Both the position numbers and the translations under genes were made by a program. Shown one piece after another: positions 10,109 to 20,289 of a DNA stretch of 37,746 bases. The first letter of the stretch is position 1. Every line of letters starts with the position of its first letter. Source of the DNA: Scleroderma bovista (taxonomy: Eukaryota; Basidiomycota; Agaricomycetes; Boletales; Sclerodermataceae); the NCBI GenBank assembly GCA_037178675.1, contig JAYMGJ010000518.1, positions 1 to 37,746 on the forward strand, given 5' to 3'. The notes below the pieces were generated by a model. The model was not told the origin of the DNA. It saw nothing but the letters and a program-made list of their open reading frames with translations, and did not search any database.

Positions 10109-10286
10109 GTATCGCAAGGGCGCAGCACATACGCTGAAGCCAAGTCCTCAAACACTTCCACATCTCCTCCGCCTGTCATCGATGACCCTTCGTACTTATC
10201 TCCGCTCTCGTCGGAGTTCGTCGGAGGAAACGATTCTGACAGTATATTCGAACTCACTCTTGCACACCTGCTAATTACTCCCAACC

Positions 10287-11648
10287 ATGACTAGTCGATC
10301 GATAATCACTACCCGTGCTCAGTCTCGTGCGCTCGAAGAGCGCCAAGAGGCGCTCAATGCGCCCTCTACTTCCCGTAACGATTTGGTCAGAGAAGGAGAG
10401 TTCCTCTCCTTCTCCAATCGCAATACTCCGCCTGGGGGCCCCGCCCCCAACCCAACTACTCCGACCCCTGCTGCCCGCCGCCCCAACGACTCTGGAGTTT
10501 ACTCCACACGTCGTTTCAACAACATCTTGGACATCTACGGCAACGGCTACTCTGGCAACGATGGCGGTGACGGCGGAGGTAGTAACCCGCCATCCCCCAA
10601 CCCGCCAGACATCCCGCTACCAGACTCCCCTACCCCTTCCGCCTCAACTCTGACCCCGGACCCATTGCTCCTGTTTGCACAAGCGGTCCAAGTGCTGACC
10701 AAAGTCGCTACGGCATCTGCCGACCGCGACTCCTCTTCTGGTCGCACCAAAGTCCGCGAACCTGACACGTTCGACGGAACCGATCCGCGCAAGCTCCACG
10801 CTTTCCTTGTTCAGTGCGAATTGAACTTTCAGGATCGCCCAAAGGCGTTCGCCTCTGACCGTGCAAGGGTCACCTTCGCGCAGTCCTACCTAAAGGGCAT
10901 GGCCCTCGAATGGTTCGAACCGGACCTACTCAACTCCGCCAATCCCCGCGCCCGTCCGCTATGGATGGACAACTACGCCCAGTTTGTCTCCGAACTGAAG
11001 TCCAACTTCGGCCCGCACGACCCTGTCGGAGACGCCGAACATCAGTTGGACAACCTGTCCATGAAAGAAGGACAGAAAATCAACAAGTACATGGTTGAGT
11101 TCAACCGCCTCGCTGGCCAAGTCCGCGGCTATGGCAATGGCGCCCTCTGCCACATTTTCTACAGCGGTCTCCCCGACCGCATCAAGGACGAAATCTCTCA
11201 CGTTGGCAAACCCCGCACCCTTGATGGTTACTGCACTCTCGCACAGACCATCGACGCCAGGTACTGGGAGCGCAAATCTGAAGTTGCGCGCCAAACCAAG
11301 ACCTCCACCTCCTCATCGTCCAACTCCGCCTCCAAAGGCAACTCCTCCGCCTCGTCCGACTCCAAGGGTAAAACCAAGGAGAAGGACAACAAGAACAAGA
11401 GCTCCGAGAAGTCAAAGAGCTCCTCCGGCGCCAAGCCCGCCTCCTCCGAAACCCCTGCCCATCTTGGAAAGGATGGCAAGTTGACCGAGGAAGAGCGCCA
11501 GCGGCGCATCAAAGATAAGCTCTGCATGTTCTGCGGACAGCCAGGCCATATGGCCAGGGACTGTCCAACGTCCACCTCCAAGAGCTCTAAAACCAAGGCC
11601 CGCTCTGCCAAGGCTGTGACTCCCGCTGCTGCGGAGTCAAAAAATTAG
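10287..11648 (+). CDS. gag: Gag polyprotein of element 2
   Basis: This 453-aa structural protein starts at an ATG (MTSRSIITTRAQSR). It has a Pro/Ser/Thr-rich N-terminal third, then a capsid-like core at about residues 150-330 (TFDGTDPRKLHAFLVQCELNF, followed by FAQSYLKGMALEWFEP). A long Ser/Lys-rich linker follows at about 335-390, then a CCHC knuckle CMFCGQPGHMARDC at about residue 413. It ends in lysine codons inside an A-rich slippery run. Gag shares little sequence with element 1 Gag, so the two elements belong to different chromovirus families. The frame is intact. Confidence 0.93.
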   Translation: MTSRSIITTRAQSRALEERQEALNAPSTSRNDLVREGEFLSFSNRNTPPGGPAPNPTTPTPAARRPNDSGVYSTRRFNNILDIYGNGYSGNDGGDGGGSNPPSPNPPDIPLPDSPTPSASTLTPDPLLLFAQAVQVLTKVATASADRDSSSGRTKVREPDTFDGTDPRKLHAFLVQCELNFQDRPKAFASDRARVTFAQSYLKGMALEWFEPDLLNSANPRARPLWMDNYAQFVSELKSNFGPHDPVGDAEHQLDNLSMKEGQKINKYMVEFNRLAGQVRGYGNGALCHIFYSGLPDRIKDEISHVGKPRTLDGYCTLAQTIDARYWERKSEVARQTKTSTSSSSNSASKGNSSASSDSKGKTKEKDNKNKSSEKSKSSSGAKPASSETPAHLGKDGKLTEEERQRRIKDKLCMFCGQPGHMARDCPTSTSKSSKTKARSAKAVTPAAAESKN

Positions 11649-11686
11649 ACAGCAGCTCCCAGAACTCCGCACAAGCTGGGGGTTGC
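11639..11686 (+). promoter_or_regulatory. -1 ribosomal frameshift signal joining gag and pol (element 2)
   Basis: The heptamer A AAA AAT (11639-11645) is in the gag frame and is immediately followed by the gag stop TAG (11646). After a 6-nt spacer, 11652-11662 pairs with 11676-11686 (11 bp, two G-U wobbles, 13-nt loop). The pol frame is open on both sides of the site, so a -1 slip at this heptamer would fuse Gag to Pol. Confidence 0.8.
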
Positions 11687-14600
11687 GTTGACTCCGACTG
11701 TGCACCTACGGAGTTACGCCTCAACACGTCCGCTCTCTCCGATCCCAACTCCCTTATGCCCTCCGTCATGATTACGTCCCCTGTCGCTATTCCTCCTGTT
11801 TCTGCTCTCATTGACTCTGGCTCTAGCCACTGTTTCATAGATAGCAAATTTGTTAATAAACACGCTCTTGAAACCTACGCAATCGCTCTGCTTGAACTCC
11901 GCCTCCTAGACGGTTCTATGAACACCTTCATTACTAAAGCCATCAAACTCAACATTCAGTTCTCCACAGGCGAAGTCAACTCCGAAACATTCTACGTAAC
12001 TCCGCTGGATTCCTCCTGTGTGCTGGTCCTCGGACATAGCTGGCTCACCCACTACAATCCGTTGATTGACTGGGTTTTGGGCCACATCGAATTCTGTAAA
12101 GGCACACTGCGAATGCCCGCATCCCTGGTACCTCCTTCTGTCGAGTCCACCTCTGCGACTGCCTCCACAGCTCTGCCACCAGAGGACTCATCTCCGCCCT
12201 CTGACTCCGACTCGCCTCAGTTGACCGCTCCCTACGTTTCGCTGATAGGCGCTGCTGCATTCGCGCGCGCTTGCAAACTCACGGGATCTACCAACTTCAC
12301 ATTGTACATCCGCCCAGAAGACGCGAAGCTCTGCTCATCCTCCGCTGCCACTCCTGTCGATTCTCCCAATCTCTCCGCTGTGCCAGAAGTCTACCATGAC
12401 TTCGCTGACGTCTTCAGCAATGCAAAAGCTACCACGCTCACTCCGCATCGCGAGTATGATCTCCGAATCGATTTGGAGGAAGGCGCAAGTCCTCCACTGG
12501 GTACTGTGTACTCCCTTTCACAGACTGAATTAGGGGCGCTCCGCACATTCATCGACGAGCACCTCTCCTACGGCTTCATTCAACAGTCGACCTCCGCTCA
12601 TGGAGCTCCTGTCCTGTTCGTACGCAAAAAGGATGGATCACTCTGCCTCTGCGTCGACTACAGAGGACTGAACAAAATATCAAAGAAAGACCGCTACCCA
12701 CTCCCTCTCATCTCCGACCTCCTGGATTCCCCCAGCAAGGCAAAGATCGATTCAAAAATCGATCTCCGCCATGCGTACCATTTGGTCCGTATCGCTGAAG
12801 GGGATGAATGGAAGACCGCGTTTCGCACGCGGTATGGTTCCTTCAAGTGGAATGTCATGCCTTTCGGCTTGACCAATGCTCCCACGGCTTTCCAGCGATT
12901 TGTTAACAGCATTCTCTCCGATATGCTTGATGTCTGTGTCGTCGTCTACCTAGATGACATCCTTATCTACTCCGAAGACATTGAATCGCATCAAAAGCAT
13001 GTCCGCGAAGTCCTCCGATGCCTCCGCAAGCATAATCTCTTTGCTAAACCGGAAAAGTGCGAATTCCATACCACCTCCACTGAATACCTGGGCTTCTGCC
13101 TCTCCCCCGATGGCCTTTCCATGTCCGCCAACAAAGTCAAAGCCATCTCCGACTGGCCAGAACCCCGCAAGGTGAAGGACATCCAGTCCTTCCTTGGTTT
13201 TGCGAACTTCTACCGTCGTTTCATCTTCAACTACTCCGACATCGTCGTGCCTCTCACGTGGCTTACCCGCAAAAACATTCCTTGGAATTTTGGTGAGGAC
13301 TGTCGCTCCGCCTTTAACCTCCTGAAGAAGGCCTTCACCTCCGCTCCTATCCTTACCCACTGGGTCCCTGACGCTCCGCTGACTGTGGAGACCGATGCTT
13401 CGGACTATGCCATTGCTGGAATCCTTTCCATCACTGGCTCCGATGAAGTCCTCCGCCCTGTCGCGTACTACTCGCGCACTCTGTCTGCTCCGGAGCTGAA
13501 TTATGACACCCACGACAAGGAGCTTTTGGCCACTTTCGAGGCTTTTAAGCACTGGCGACACTACCTTGAGGGCTCCGCCACTCCGGTTGATGTGGTCACC
13601 GACCACAAGAACTTGGAATATTTCTCCAGCTCCAAGGTCTTGACCCGCCGTCAAGCCCGCTGGTCGGAGTACCTCTCCCAGTTCAACCTCGCCATCCGCT
13701 TCCGCCCTGGATGCCTCGGAGCTAAGCCTGATGCCCTCACTAGATGCTGGGACATCTACCCAAAAGAGGTGGATAGGGACTACGCTCGGGTCAACCCACA
13801 CAACCTCCAACCCATGTTCACCCAAGAACTCACATCCTCCCTTAGGGCAACAATTCTCCTCACTCCGGCAATCCGCGCTGCCATCCTCATCGACGTGGAG
13901 CAACTCCACAAAGACATCCTCGCAGCTCTCCCCTCTGATCCCGTCGCACTCAGCCACAAGTCTGACTCATCAGATTCTCGGTGGTCATCAGACTCCGCTG
14001 GCCTACTCCGCCTTGATGATAGGATCTACGTGCCGGATGCTAATGATCTCCTCCTCAGAGTCCTCCGCTACAAGCACGACCACCCGCTCTCCGGCCACTT
14101 TGGCCAGAACTGCACTTTGGAACTAGTCCGCCGGGAATATACCTGGCCAGGTGTCCGCTGTAGGGGGGGGTTGGGTGTTGCTGCTGCCTCAGGTGAGGCA
14201 CACTCAACCCAGGGGCTTCTGGAGGTCTGGCAGAGCTCCCAGGGACTGGGGAGACTAGAGGAATTAGGGAGAGTAGAGGTGTTCAGTCACTCCAGGACTG
14301 AGATCAAACATATACAGAGGAAAGAGGGAAGTTGCTTAGTAAGCTAAGTACAAGCCTACATAGCTAAGGTAAGAGTCCAGTATCAGTACTACCAATTCTA
14401 CACCTAGAGACAGGACTGTCTCTACACCGCACCTTCGTAAAAGACTACGTAAGTTCCTGCACATCCTGCGGACGTGCTAAGGTCCCTAGGCATAGGCCCT
14501 ACAGCCTACTAAAACAACTTCCGATCCCCGCTTGCCCATGGCATTCCATATCCATGGACTTCATCAAGCAACTACCCTCCTCCGATGGATTCACCTCCAT

Positions 14601-15480
14601 CTTAGTCGTCATGGACCGCCTCTCGAAGCAAGGAATATTCATTCCGACCTACGACACCATCACTTCCCCTGAGCTTGCCAAGCTCTTCGTTGCGCATGTG
14701 TTTTCCAAACACAGAGTACCCACCCATGTCACCTCCGACAGAGGTTCGGAGTTCATTTCTCACTTCTTCCGATTGCTCGGAAAAGCACTCGGAATGACCT
14801 TACATTTCACCTCTGGCTATCACCCAGAAGGAGATGGTCAAACCGAGCGGACGAACCAAACACTCGAGCAGTACCTCCGAATCTACTGCAATTATCAACA
14901 AGACAACTGGGCCGAACTCCTCCCACTTGCGGAGTTCGCGTTTAATAACTCTCCCAGCGCAACCACTGGTGTCTCGCCCTTCTTCGCTAATAAAGGCTAC
15001 CACCCTGACATCGCAGTAAACTCCGACTTGGGCCTCAGTTCCTCCCGCGCTCAAGAATACACCTCCGACCTCAAGGAACTCCATGAGTTTCTCCGCTCTG
15101 AGATGGCCCTTGCGCAACAGCACTACCAAGGCCCCGCAGATGCGAAAAGATCAACTCCGCCGGATTTTAAAATAGGTGATGAAGTCTATGTGAAGGCGAA
15201 GTATTTCAGGTCTACACGCCCCTCCAAGAAGCTCTCCGATAAGAATTTCGGACCCTTCGAAATAATAGCCAAACCTGGATCGCTCTCCTTCACGCTCCAA
15301 CTCCCCGACACCATGAAGTCCGTGCACCCAGTATTCCACATGTCTCAACTCGAGACCTCCCACCAAAGCAGTATTCCCAATCACGTCCAATCTCCGCCAC
15401 CTCCGATCGAAGTTGACGGAGAAGTCGAATACGAAGTCGAAGAAATCCTAGACTCCAAATTGGGTGAAAAAATCGAGGAG
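11642..15480 (+). pseudogene. pol: Pol of element 2, interrupted by a solo LTR and truncated in the chromodomain
   Basis: In the -1 frame relative to gag, this reads PR (ALIDSGSSHCFID, near 11800), RT (LCVDYRGLNKISKKDRYPLP; catalytic YLDD near 12950) and RNase H (ETDASDYAIAGIL near 13390). The first part of the integrase zinc finger follows (HPLSGHFGQN..WPGVR). A 268-bp solo LTR plus a 4-bp duplication (14159-14430) then intervenes. Beyond it the frame continues with the cysteines CTSC of the zinc finger, the DDE residues in SMDFIKQLP, TSDRGSEF and DGQTERTNQTLEQ, and the start of a chromodomain (YEVEEILDSKLG). Homology stops at about 15480. The insertion and the lost 3' end make the copy defective; ignoring the insertion, no other stop is seen. 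Confidence 0.9.
14159..14426 (+). mobile_element. 268-bp solo LTR inserted in element 2 integrase
   Basis: The unit starts TGTAGGGGGGGG and ends GTCTCTACA, with short inverted ends TGTAG/CTACA typical of LTRs. CCGC occurs on both sides (14155-14158 and 14427-14430), a 4-bp target duplication. A second copy in inverse orientation lies at 15531-15798. No internal coding region is present, so it is most simply a solo LTR left by recombination. Confidence 0.8.
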
Positions 15481-16352
15481 GTCCCCGGCGCGTCCAGAGA
15501 AGGATGGTGCCTCCTTGGATCCCGCACCGGTGTAGAGACAGTCCGGTCTCTAGGTGTAGAATTGGTAGTACTGATACTGGACTCTTACCTTAGCTATGTA
15601 GGCTTGTACTTAGCTTACTAAGCAACTTCCCTCTTTCCTCTGTATATGTTTGATCTCAGTCCTGGAGTGACTGAACACCTCTACTCTCCCTACTTCCTCT
15701 AGTTTCCCCAGTCCCTGGGAGCTCTGCCAGACCTCCAGAAGCCCCTGGGTCGAGCGTGCCTCACCTGAGGCAGCAGCAACACCCAACCCCCCCCTACACC
15801 GGGCATGCCTCGGAAGCCTGTAGTGGTACCAGACATAGCAGCTGTGTTAGTAATTGGGGTAGTACCTAGTGGGGGCTGAGTTGAGGGCGCAGTAACAGGG
15901 GTGGTAGCTGCAGAAGCTGAGATCGGGAGTGATGTAGTGGCGTTGGGGACTGTAAGGGACGGCGTCGGCTGACTATGGATGACTGGGGATGACGGGGGTA
16001 CGGAAGCTCGTGATGGGTGGGAGGTATTGGCTGGCTGGGATGGCTTGTGATAACGATTCAGCTGTGGAGCAGCTTCTGTATAAGATCTACCACTCCGAGT
16101 GCTAGGAATGGTGGGCGATGGCTGTTCAGTGGCGATTGTCGAAGATCGAGACTGGGGCGATGGAGTCAGGGGCGATAATGGCGAATCAGGAAAATTGGCT
16201 GGGCGCAGACGAAACGGTGCTGATGGCAGGCAGATGGTTCTAGACTGTACTGGGGTGTCTTCTATAGGGCTTTCGGACGGCTGGGGATGGCTCTCTTGCC
16301 TACAGATGGACGGACTTTCTTCAATCTGCGGCGGAATAGTGAAATATGACAA
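15480..16352 (-). pseudogene. Gag-like fragment of another retroelement, opposite strand
   Basis: Reading on the minus strand from about 16352, the frame is rich in Pro, Ser and Thr (SRSGRSYTEAAPQLNRY and similar). It contains GFRGMPG just before the inverted solo LTR and resumes after it as KEAPSFSGRAGDL, a segment typical of the start of the capsid region in basidiomycete Gag proteins. It ends at about 15480, where element 2 begins in the opposite orientation. The true start codon is not evident. The gag assignment is moderate and rests on composition and that short motif. Confidence 0.5.
15531..15798 (-). mobile_element. Second copy of the 268-bp solo LTR, inverted
   Basis: This is the reverse complement of 14159-14426, of equal length, with about five differences. 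It is flanked by CCGG on both sides (15527-15530 and 15799-15802), again a 4-bp target duplication. It sits inside the opposite-strand gag-like fragment. Confidence 0.8.
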
Positions 16353-17084
16353 TAGAACTCGGGGGGTTTTTTTTAAAAAAAGAGGGGACTTAGGAATGAA
16401 TCAAAAACACGACGTAGTGAGGGGGTGCAAGGTCAAGGTCCAGGGGGTCCTTTGAACTTGCGGTGGGCTCCAGATGTAGGGGAAGGTGCGGGTTCGGGTG
16501 TTCGAGAGGACAAGGGAGTGAGAAGAGAGGCAGAAGAGACGGAAGGGACTCGAAACTCAGATGGTGAATGCTGTAGATACGACGGGAACTTGTGACTTCT
16601 TAGACTGATGACTCGGACGTGAAATGCGGAACTGGGGGGGAATCAGATTGCTGCAGCTCGAAGCTGCTACAGGCGCTATAAGTACAGTACTGGTGACATC
16701 AAAGCGCGAGTGGCTCGATGTCCGAGCATACAATGTATCTAAGGTACAAAGAAAGTGTCAAAGCTAAAATACAAGAGGCAGCAAAGCACAGAGAGGGCCA
16801 TGCCTCAGGACACAGGGCGCGGGATCTAACCTGGCCGCTTCGGTGTGTCGTAGATGACATATGTCCGCCCTGCCCTTTGTGGGTCTTGCCGGTCGCAGGA
16901 CGATCGATACCAGTTACCCGGTATCGATCATAACTCACCCCGAGGTCCACGGTAGGTGTCCTCACCAACGCCTGGGCCCTCTCGAGTGCTTCGTAGATCA
17001 AAAATATATTGTAGTTGCGTAGCTAAGTCATGTTAGTTCCTTACAGGTGGATTGCACCTTTTGTGTGGGCCGTGGTCGTTTGCC
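16353..17084. other. Non-coding stretch with a perfect 10-bp hairpin
   Basis: This is probably the 5' leader or LTR of the minus-strand gag-like fragment. It holds a T8A7 run at about 16367 and a perfect inverted repeat, GATCGATACC (16902-16911) with GGTATCGATC (16920-16929), around an 8-nt loop. The short open frames have no recognisable content. Confidence 0.4.
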
Positions 17085-18243
17085 TTAGGAGTGCAAATCA
17101 ATTACTGTATTGAAGCAAGCCAAAAAAAAACAACACACACAACATACCTGTATTGATATCAAGTTCGCTGAACGAGCTGGAGAGGTCAATCTCCTCTTCC
17201 CCAGAACTAATTTCAATGTCCATTGCTATGACAGGTGGATGGACCCTCCACAATTTGTACACACTTTCTGGGATAGGGTTCCGGGTAACTGTTTCAAAAC
17301 ATGTATCAGTATGTTTTAAATAATAACACGTTACTTACCAAACCATAAGCAGGAGCCTGCGATGCCTGCCTTATCACACCCTTTATTCTGATGGAGGACC
17401 ATACCAGTTGGTCGGGCCACCTCACATAGTACATACTCTCCACTGGCTTGAGTCAGAAGTTGCCAGCCAGGCTGCTGCACCTGCGACCCTGACTGTTGAC
17501 GGCGCGAGTCCAAATAATGAAAAACTTGAGGGAACAAGACGCAGAGAAACTCTTTGGTAACATCCTCATGGGTCCAAGCTACTCGGATTGGGGTAATCTT
17601 GTCAATATAACATCCGTGCTCTTCTAGGTCTTCGATGAACTGATTTCATTGATTTTTATTGTGTGGCACTGGGTTTGGCGACCTTAGATGACCCACTCCC
17701 TATTTGCAATGTGAGATGCTGTATTTACAATGAAACAAAAGACATATGTCCAGCCCGCATGTTATGATTCCAATAGCCTTCACATGAAAGTCGCGAGCAC
17801 TCCCAGATACATTCTAACATCAATTATTAGTTATAACAAAGCACCAAAGCTAGAAGTTGCTGACTTACCTTGCCTCTATCCATAGCCTTGGCCGCTGGTT
17901 TTGCTTTCGTTTGCAGTGCTTCTTTACGAGCCTCAGGTCGAGAACTTGTAGGTCTTTTGGCCGCCAAATTCCCCAGAATGTTTTTGACCCTCTGTGCAGT
18001 ATATGTCTGCATGGCAATGGCATCAGTGTTGGAAGGAGAGGTAATGAATGGATCAGATGTAGCGGAGTTGCCAGATGGAGCAGTGTCGGACGGAGCAGTG
18101 TTGGATGGGGTCGTGGACTGCACCTCGGGATGTTTGCTCCTCCCGTGGTTGCACTCCAAGCAGTGGGCAGGGTCGCCGTCCTTCGCCATAAAACGCTCAC
18201 AGTCACAGTTCCCCTCGCCTCCTCTGCAGAACTCCGGCATCAT
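17085..18243 (-). CDS. Unrecognised multi-exon gene with a Cys/His motif
   Basis: I do not recognise the family. The likely start is ATG-ATG at 18243/18240; exon 1 (18243-17869) encodes CRGGEGNCDCERF and, after a short gap, CLECNHGRSKH, a probable small zinc-binding module. A Ser/Thr/Pro linker and a Lys/Arg-rich segment follow (about residues 90-125). Later exons give IEDLEEHGCYIDKITPIRV, LFPQVFHYLDSR and GWQLLTQASGEYVLCEVARP (about 17642-17339). Two well-defined GT-AG introns then lead to a short acidic, Ser-rich tail ending DLHS at 17085. The join near 17860-17645 is unclear and contains a possible in-frame TGA, so it may be broken. It lies just downstream of the integrase-like pseudogene on the same strand and may belong to the same mobile unit. 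Confidence 0.5.
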
Positions 18244-18308
18244 AAGGTAGAGGGGAATGACCAATCAGATTAGAAAGATGAGGGCTTTTTATGGAGGCAT
18301 TATCATAG

Positions 18309-20171
18309 TCAATACAAGTAAAAAGATAAAGCCAGTAATGACTGACACCACAGGCGTGCCCGAGAATACCAAATTGAATCAGCCAAAGAAATCTCTACGT
18401 ATTTTTGTGCACAGTGTCCAACACAGATTGTCTCGACGGCCGGATATACTTCTGAACCCCATTCGTCTCGTGTGAGCCCAAAGCCAGCCGGTGTGATATC
18501 TTGCTCAACGACTTCACAGAGATCAGTTAAAAAATGTTCTTCTTCGTCGTTATTCCTGAAGGGGTTTCGACATAAGGGTACGTGTACAGCTTCATGGTTG
18601 ATGTTTGCCTGTTGTTCACTTGTGATCGCATCAATGGCATCTGGTGTGGCACCTAACTCCTGAGCCATATTCCGTTCTTCGTAGATGCCAAAATGAAGTT
18701 GGCTGAGAAACTGCAAGTCCTGTTTGCAATTGAGATAAGGAACGACTAATAACAGTGGACATTACCCCTGGGCTTTTGTTATTGGTATCTGGACCACTGA
18801 TGGTGTGCCAGTTCCAATCATCCCGAAACATCTGACAGTCATCGTTAATTTCATCAAGGAAAAGTATATGTATCAGCCAGAGGTGTGTTGAATCTTGCAT
18901 GTCAAGCATGTGCATTCGTTCTAAGCGGGTGAAAAAGGCACGCCAATGCCTGGCGAATTGAGATCCAACCTCAACCCACAAACACTCAATACGACAGTTC
19001 CTAGTGGAACTATTCCACCTGTTATTAGTAACAACAAGTTGAAATACATCCTAAAAACTTATGTGCCCCATATGAACGACCCCCTGTGATGACCGTTGTT
19101 CATGATCATGTAAGTCGCCATGTCAATATTCTCGCCACCACGGTCACCTCGTGCATGGGAGGGTATGCCATACTTCGCAACGGCCTGTTGAAATAAATCG
19201 AGAACGGTTGCTGACCGATTGTTGTCGCTAGCTCATACCGCAGTGACCTAAAATGGTATGAGTTCTCAGTCAGTAGGTGAAGCGTGGTGTCTCACAGTTC
19301 GACAGAATCTGTCAATGAATGCGTGAATAATGATACCCCAGCAGATCAATTTGTGATGACCATTGATATGCCATAGGGCATTAGGCCGCGTTACATGGTA
19401 CTTGGCCTTGGCTTTGACCCGGCGATCCCGCAGCACTTGACCCAATCAATCAATCCGCCAAAGCGAACGAACCACTCAGAGATGCTGAACACAGATCCCA
19501 TTCGTCTGCAAAAACCCTACGATATAACGAATTCCTGATTCTGGCTGTCTCTTTTTGAATTCCATAAGAAGAGAATCGAGATCAGGATCACTAATGTCGC
19601 TAAATTTGTGTTTGATTCCATGGCGCTGCATGAAAAGACGAAGAGTGTTCCAGTGAACACCCAACAGACGTGCGAGTTCAGAACATGTGATCTGTCGTGA
19701 ATCGGACATTGCCTCATTCACAAAATTGATGTCAATGACCTTCTTGGGACATCCTCACAATCCATTGTGAACCTCCGTTACGGGTTGTGGGATGTGCACA
19801 TTATTGTCTACCCTATTACAAGCCGTGTGTCAGCACCAATAAATGCTTTTTTAGTTGACGTACTGATTCTGAATGCCATCTCGATAAGAAATGATAGACG
19901 CATGCAACCTTTCAATCAACTCGGCTGTCCGCACTAACCATTCTGTCAGTTCAGAACTGACAGGATCCTCTTCGATCGCTACAAGGAGTTGCGTCGCGTC
20001 ACCCTCAAGGGAGCCAAGGTGATAGTTGAGGCGAAGCGGGTTGGCATCCTCTTGGTCCCATGCACGTAACGCATGTTGATAGATTCTGGCTAGAGCATCA
20101 TAGGCAGCGAGGAGGTTTACTGGCCATACCCAAGCTTGGGGGAGTTCGGGTATGGTATCAGGAAAGATCAT
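18309..20171 (-). pseudogene. HTH-DDE integrase-like transposase, inactivated
   Basis: This is a eukaryotic rve-type transposase of a kind common in Agaricomycetes. The probable start is the ATG at 20171 (MIFPDTIPELPQAW), with a helical N-terminal region. A helix-turn-helix follows (LARLLGVHWNTLRLFMQRHGI, about 19660). The RNase H-fold core has ALWHINGHHKLICWGI (about 19350), KYGIPSHARGDRGGEN (about 19160) and RIECLWVEVGSQFARHW (about 18985), and a long C-terminal domain ends near RARLWCQSLL (about 18340). Four in-frame TGA codons (19757, 19478, 19448, 19235) and a changed splice donor (ATAAGT after the FIWGT segment) break it. The expected first catalytic Asp is Asn (HINGHH). Its start is divergent from the BTB gene, 118 nt away. 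Confidence 0.8.
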
Positions 20172-20289
20172 GAACAAAACACAAGCAAACAGCACACGTG
20201 TCGGTGTTTGCAGTGTGCTGACACCTGGGTTGACGCGTCTCCTGCTCTGAACATCAACTTTCACTCCCACTCTGAGCGGTTCAAGAATT

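Larger units (their letters stand above)
3220..15480 (+). mobile_element. Element 2: Ty3/gypsy chromovirus, 5' LTR split by element 1, 3' end lost
   Basis: The element begins with TGTCACGACC at 3220, immediately after KDZ sequence, and runs to 3772, where element 1 is inserted. It resumes at 10109 or 10114, on either side of the GTATC duplication. It then carries gag (10287-11648), a -1 frameshift signal and pol, and stops abruptly in the chromodomain at about 15480. No 3' LTR is present, so the length and end of its 5' LTR cannot be fixed by comparison, nor can its own target duplication. The order PR-RT-RNase H-IN-chromodomain identifies the chromovirus branch of Metaviridae. Confidence 0.85.

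Noticed and set aside
12950..13957. 335-codon open frame on the minus strand
   Set aside because: It lies wholly antisense to the RT/RNase H region of element 2 pol and has no domain; an antisense shadow.
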